This document shows positions 61,117 to 64,000 of a stretch of 64,000 bases of DNA, piece by piece. Below the pieces are notes generated by a model. It made no database searches, had not been told where the DNA came from, and saw only the letters and a program-made list of their open reading frames with translations. Position numbers and translations under genes: made by a program. The first letter of the stretch is position 1, and every line of letters begins with the position of its first letter. The stretch is from Muricomes intestini (lineage in GTDB: Bacteria > Bacillota > Clostridia > Lachnospirales > Lachnospiraceae), in the NCBI RefSeq assembly GCF_004346165.1, contig NZ_SLZZ01000001.1, positions 124,001 through 188,000 on the forward strand, in the 5' to 3' direction.

Positions 61117-61849
61117 GGTGATGAAAAGTAAGCCAGAGGTTGTGCAGAGCCTGGGGAAAGATGTACTATATCCGGAATTTACCGCGGGAGAAAGAAAAGA
61201 AACACTCCATGAGGAAGAAGAGTCAGAAGAAAATGAAACTCAGGACATTATGGAGGCAGTATATGCTCAGGCAAAGTCAATTCTGGATGCTGCCAAAAAG
61301 GAAGCGGAGGATATCAAGACGGAGGCTTATCAGACCGGCTTTAGCGCCGGAAATGAGGAGGGGTACAGGCAGGGGGCCGGACAGGCCCGGAAGGTGTATA
61401 ATCTCCGATTTGAGGCAGAGTTTAAGGCTCTTCAGAAGCAGCTCGCGGAAGATATAAAAGAGGTGGAGAATGCAAAAGAGAAGCTGTTGGAGCAGTATAT
61501 TGATGATTTGAAGAATATAGCGCTGGCAATTGGTGAAAAGATTGTACAAACCAGCTTAAAATCCAGCAGTGAGGTCGTGGAGCGCATGATCCTGTCCGCT
61601 ACCGGCAGACTTAAAAAATCGGCATGGGCCAAGATTTATATTGGGAAAGGCCAGGAGACTATTGATGTCCGGGGAGACGTAAAGTTTTTGCAGGAGCTTT
61701 CCAAGCTGTCGGATAATGTGAAAATTATTATGCTTGAGGAAGAGGACGCAGGAACCTGTATTGTAGAGTTGCCTGATGAGGTTATTGATATGAGTGTGAA
61801 AACTCAGCTTGAGAATATAAAAGAGATTCTCAATAACGCGCGCCTGTAA
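61100..61849 (+). CDS. fliH: Flagellar assembly protein FliH
   Basis: 249 residues. A long charged coiled coil (AKSILDAAKKEAEDIKTEAYQTGFSAGNEEGYRQG with GxxxG steps) is followed by the FliH C-terminal globular part (NIALAIGEKIVQTSLKSSSEVVERMIL). ATG 61100 overlaps fliG by 17 bases; ATG 61121 is an alternative. It regulates the FliI ATPase in export. Confidence 0.88.
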   Translation: MKSLYRVMKSKPEVVQSLGKDVLYPEFTAGERKETLHEEEESEENETQDIMEAVYAQAKSILDAAKKEAEDIKTEAYQTGFSAGNEEGYRQGAGQARKVYNLRFEAEFKALQKQLAEDIKEVENAKEKLLEQYIDDLKNIALAIGEKIVQTSLKSSSEVVERMILSATGRLKKSAWAKIYIGKGQETIDVRGDVKFLQELSKLSDNVKIIMLEEEDAGTCIVELPDEVIDMSVKTQLENIKEILNNARL

Positions 61850-61855
61850 GTGCTG

Positions 61856-61990
61856 GCAAGTCAAAGACCCCGCAGCAAGCTGACGGGGCATCAAACTTGC
61901 AGCGCAGCAAGCTGCGGGGTCTTTGACCCTCGCGGCAGCCGCCAAATGGAAATGCAAGCATTTCCGCTTGTCTCGTTGCTCGCGGGAATA
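61856..61990. repeat. Palindromic repeat element between fliH and fliI
   Basis: GTCAAAGACCCCGCAGC (61860-61876) is perfectly complementary to GCTGCGGGGTCTTTGAC (61911-61927). GCAGCAAGCTG occurs twice inside (61872 and 61904). A second stem GGAAATGC-AA-GCATTTCC lies at 61948-61965, framed by direct CTCGCGG copies at about 61929 and 61979. It looks like an interspersed palindromic element, not a plain terminator, as no T-run follows and the operon continues. Confidence 0.8.
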
Positions 61991-62015
61991 AACAAACGAA
62001 AACGGAGGGACACAG

Positions 62016-63317
62016 ATGCTTGAAAGTTTACCCGGTCTGATTATGAAATCTGAGACGATCAGCCACATCGGAAAAATTGAAAATATTACCGGGATGGCCA
62101 TGGAAGCATCTGGCGGAGGCGCAAATATCGGAGATATCGTTCTGATTTATAATGATGAGCAGAAAAAACAGATACCCGCTGAGGTAGTAGGTTTTCGGGA
62201 TGATAAGATACAGCTGATGGCATATGAAAATATGCATGGTATTGGTACAGAGAGTTTTGTCAGGAATACAAAGAAACGATTGAAAATTCTCGTGGGCGAA
62301 TTTTTAAGAGGCAGAGTCATAGATGCACTGGGGAATCCTTTAGATGATAAGGGAGAGTTTACCTCCGACAGGTATTATTATGTAGAAAACCCCAAAATCA
62401 ACCCCCTTGAAAGACCGCCTATTACCGAGGAACTTGAATTTGGGATCAGGGCTATCGACGGTTTGAATACGATAGGCAAAGGTCAGCGTATCGGGATTTT
62501 TGCCGGAAGCGGTGTGGGAAAAAGTACTTTACTTGGCATGATTGCCAGAAATGTAAAAGCAGATATCAATGTGATTGCGCTGGTCGGAGAGCGGGGGCGT
62601 GAGGTTCGGGAATTTGTGGAGAAGGACTTAGGGCCTGAGGGCATGAAGCGTTCTGTGCTGGTGGTTGCCACCTCTGACCAACCGGCAATGCTGAGAATGA
62701 AATGTCCTATGGTGGCAACTACTATTGCAGAGTATTTCAAAGATCAGGGAAAAGATGTACTTCTGATGATGGATTCACTGACACGTTTTGCCATGGCCCA
62801 GAGAGAAATTGGGCTTGCTACGGGAGAACCTCCTGTGGCCAGGGGATACACCCCTTCTATTTATGCAGAGTTTCCCAAGCTTCTGGAGAGAAGCGGGAGA
62901 TTCGAAAAGGGTTCTATCACCGGTGTCTATACTGTGCTTGTGGAAGGCGACGATACAAATGAACCGGTAGCCGATACAGTCCGGGGAATTCTTGACGGAC
63001 ATATTGTACTTACCAGAAAACTGGCAAACAGAGGGCATTTTCCTGCTATTGACGTAAATGCCAGTATTTCGAGGCTGATGAGCGATATTGTTACACCTGA
63101 ACATAAGGATTTGGCATCAAGGATCCGGGATATCCTCAGTCTGTATGAACAGAATGAAGATTTGATATCTATCGGAGCATATAAAACGGGGACAAACCCT
63201 AAACTGGATTATGCAATTTCAAAAATTGATCAGATTAATGCCTTTTTAATGCAGGAGGTAGAGAACAGCTACAGTGAAGAAGAAACTTTGCATATGATGA
63301 AGGACATTTTGAAGTAA
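62016..63317 (+). CDS. fliI: Flagellar export ATPase FliI
   Basis: 433 residues. Walker A GIFAGSGVGKST, VALVGERGREVREF, VLLMMDSLTRFAMAQREIGLATGEPP and YTVLVEGDDTNEPVADTVRGILDGHIVL are the F1-beta-like motifs of FliI. AACGGAGGG precedes the ATG. It energises unloading of export substrates with FliH and FliJ. Confidence 0.96.
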   Translation: MLESLPGLIMKSETISHIGKIENITGMAMEASGGGANIGDIVLIYNDEQKKQIPAEVVGFRDDKIQLMAYENMHGIGTESFVRNTKKRLKILVGEFLRGRVIDALGNPLDDKGEFTSDRYYYVENPKINPLERPPITEELEFGIRAIDGLNTIGKGQRIGIFAGSGVGKSTLLGMIARNVKADINVIALVGERGREVREFVEKDLGPEGMKRSVLVVATSDQPAMLRMKCPMVATTIAEYFKDQGKDVLLMMDSLTRFAMAQREIGLATGEPPVARGYTPSIYAEFPKLLERSGRFEKGSITGVYTVLVEGDDTNEPVADTVRGILDGHIVLTRKLANRGHFPAIDVNASISRLMSDIVTPEHKDLASRIRDILSLYEQNEDLISIGAYKTGTNPKLDYAISKIDQINAFLMQEVENSYSEEETLHMMKDILK

Positions 63318-63333
63318 GAGTGGAGGAAGACAA

Positions 63334-63786
63334 TTGAGACGGTTTTCATTTACATTAGACAGGGTTCTGAACTATAAAACTCAGATTGAAAGAAGTTTGA
63401 GAAATGAACATGCACAGATTATGCAGAAGGTTATAAGAAAGGAAGGGCAGATTGGGGCCCTGGAGCAGAAGCACCAAACGTGCGCTGTTGAATATGACCA
63501 GGTGAAGCAGCAGGGTGCCATGGTGAACAGGCTGCGGGCTTTTGAGGATTATCTCCAATCCCTGTCAGACGAAATAAATGCAGAGAAACAAAATCTGGCA
63601 CAGCTTAAAGTTTTAGAAGAAAAGAAGAGATTGGAAGTAATCACTGCGAAACAGGACACGGCTTCTATTGATATGCTGAAGACAAAAAGAAGACAGGAAT
63701 ATGATAGAGAGGTACTAAAAGACGATGAACGACTGATAGAGGAGTTTGTCTCCAATACTATGTCGGGCAGTGCTATTGCAGGATAG
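63334..63786 (+). CDS. fliJ: Flagellar export chaperone FliJ
   Basis: 150 residues from a TTG start (TGGAGGAAGACAA upstream). It is one long coiled coil beginning RRFSFTLDRVLNYKTQIERSLRNEHAQ, as in FliJ. It escorts rod/hook substrates and joins FliI to FlhA. Downstream 55 bases lead to the next flagellar gene. Confidence 0.88.
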   Translation: MRRFSFTLDRVLNYKTQIERSLRNEHAQIMQKVIRKEGQIGALEQKHQTCAVEYDQVKQQGAMVNRLRAFEDYLQSLSDEINAEKQNLAQLKVLEEKKRLEVITAKQDTASIDMLKTKRRQEYDREVLKDDERLIEEFVSNTMSGSAIAG

Positions 63787-63841
63787 TGACGCTGCACATG
63801 CAGATTGCTATAGATTATATCAAGGAGGAAGGAGGAGAGGG

Positions 63842-64000
63842 ATGAATCAAATTACGGAGGCTTTGCCCCGGCAGGAGAAATGGAATGCTTCGGGCATAGA
63901 AATGAAAAAGAACAAAGAAAATCCTAAAAAGAGTTTTGAAGATATTTTAAAGGGCCGGAAGGAAACAGATGTGCCGGCAGCATTTATAGGAGTCGGCGGG
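63842..64000 (+). CDS. Start of a flagellar hook-length control (FliK) candidate, cut by the window end
   Basis: The first 53 codons of an open frame from ATG 63842, with GGAGGAGAGGG directly upstream. The visible part (EMKKNKENPKKSFEDILKGRKE) is polar and disordered, as the N-terminus of FliK is. The name is inferred from the usual order fliI-fliJ-fliK; the diagnostic C-terminal domain lies outside. Confidence 0.55.
   Translation, partial: MNQITEALPRQEKWNASGIEMKKNKENPKKSFEDILKGRKETDVPAAFIGVGG

Overview
The window looks like the chromosome of a motile clostridium (Lachnospiraceae-like) carrying a large integrative and conjugative element (ICE). This rests on gene content: a Firmicutes-type VirB4/VirD4/MobP-like conjugation module with DUF6133, DUF3852, DUF4320, DUF6550, DUF6329 and DUF6103-type proteins, a flgB-fliEFGHIJ operon, a cheA-cheW-cheB group, and AGGAGG ribosome binding sites throughout. 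The left end of the ICE lies outside the window.

Region 1 (1-27955) is the conjugation module on the plus strand, with higher GC than the rest. It opens with a Tad/Flp-like pilus assembly set: pilin-like protein, A24 prepilin peptidase, CpaB, CpaE/TadZ, TadA, TadB, TadC and two pseudopilin-like proteins. Then come two exported proteins, a small VirB2-like membrane protein, a TrbL/VirB6-like channel protein, a VirB3/TcpE-like protein, VirB4, an amidoligase with a gamma-glutamylcyclotransferase-like partner, an M23 peptidase, a ribbon-helix-helix protein, a MobP-type relaxase fused to Sel1 repeats, a DUF3991/Toprim protein and a VirD4 coupling protein. A 1.8 kb group II intron sits in the last codons of the amidoligase gene; its EBS1 and EBS2 pair with the 13 bases before the insertion point. 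Two AT-rich passengers interrupt the module: a reverse-strand HEAT-like gene and a lincosamide-nucleotidyltransferase-like gene. Two oriT candidates are described.

Region 2 (27956-33300) holds small regulators with palindromic operators and an AT-rich bacitracin-resistance cassette (bcrR-bcrA-bcrB-bcrD like), followed by terminators and a sigma-factor-like gene. Region 3 (33300-39100) has about 500 bases of highly structured non-coding sequence, a MazF/PemK-like toxin with no visible antitoxin, a resolvase-like protein that lost its catalytic serine, and three tandem large serine recombinase genes, the middle one lacking the catalytic domain. These probably form the integration/excision module.

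Region 4 (39226-45570) is an AT-rich island: an excisionase-like protein, a three-gene ABC-three-component (ABC-3C) conflict system (nuclease-like effector, middle component, DUF3732 Rad50-like ATPase), and a 629-residue metallophosphoesterase with a long beta-rich C-terminal part of unknown role. A near-perfect 29-bp direct repeat 450 bp apart sits at its right edge and may mark an element boundary.

Region 5 (45600-64000) is chromosomal motility: a sigma-28-type promoter in front of a 1498-residue InlB-type repeat surface protein, a bacteriohemerythrin, cheB-cheW-cheA on the minus strand, then a plus-strand run of a FliK-C-like protein, an FlhB-like protein, a GGDEF-EAL protein, flgB, fliE, fliF, fliG, fliH, fliI, fliJ and the start of a FliK candidate. 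flgC is missing from its usual place between flgB and fliE. No tRNA, rRNA or CRISPR was recognised.
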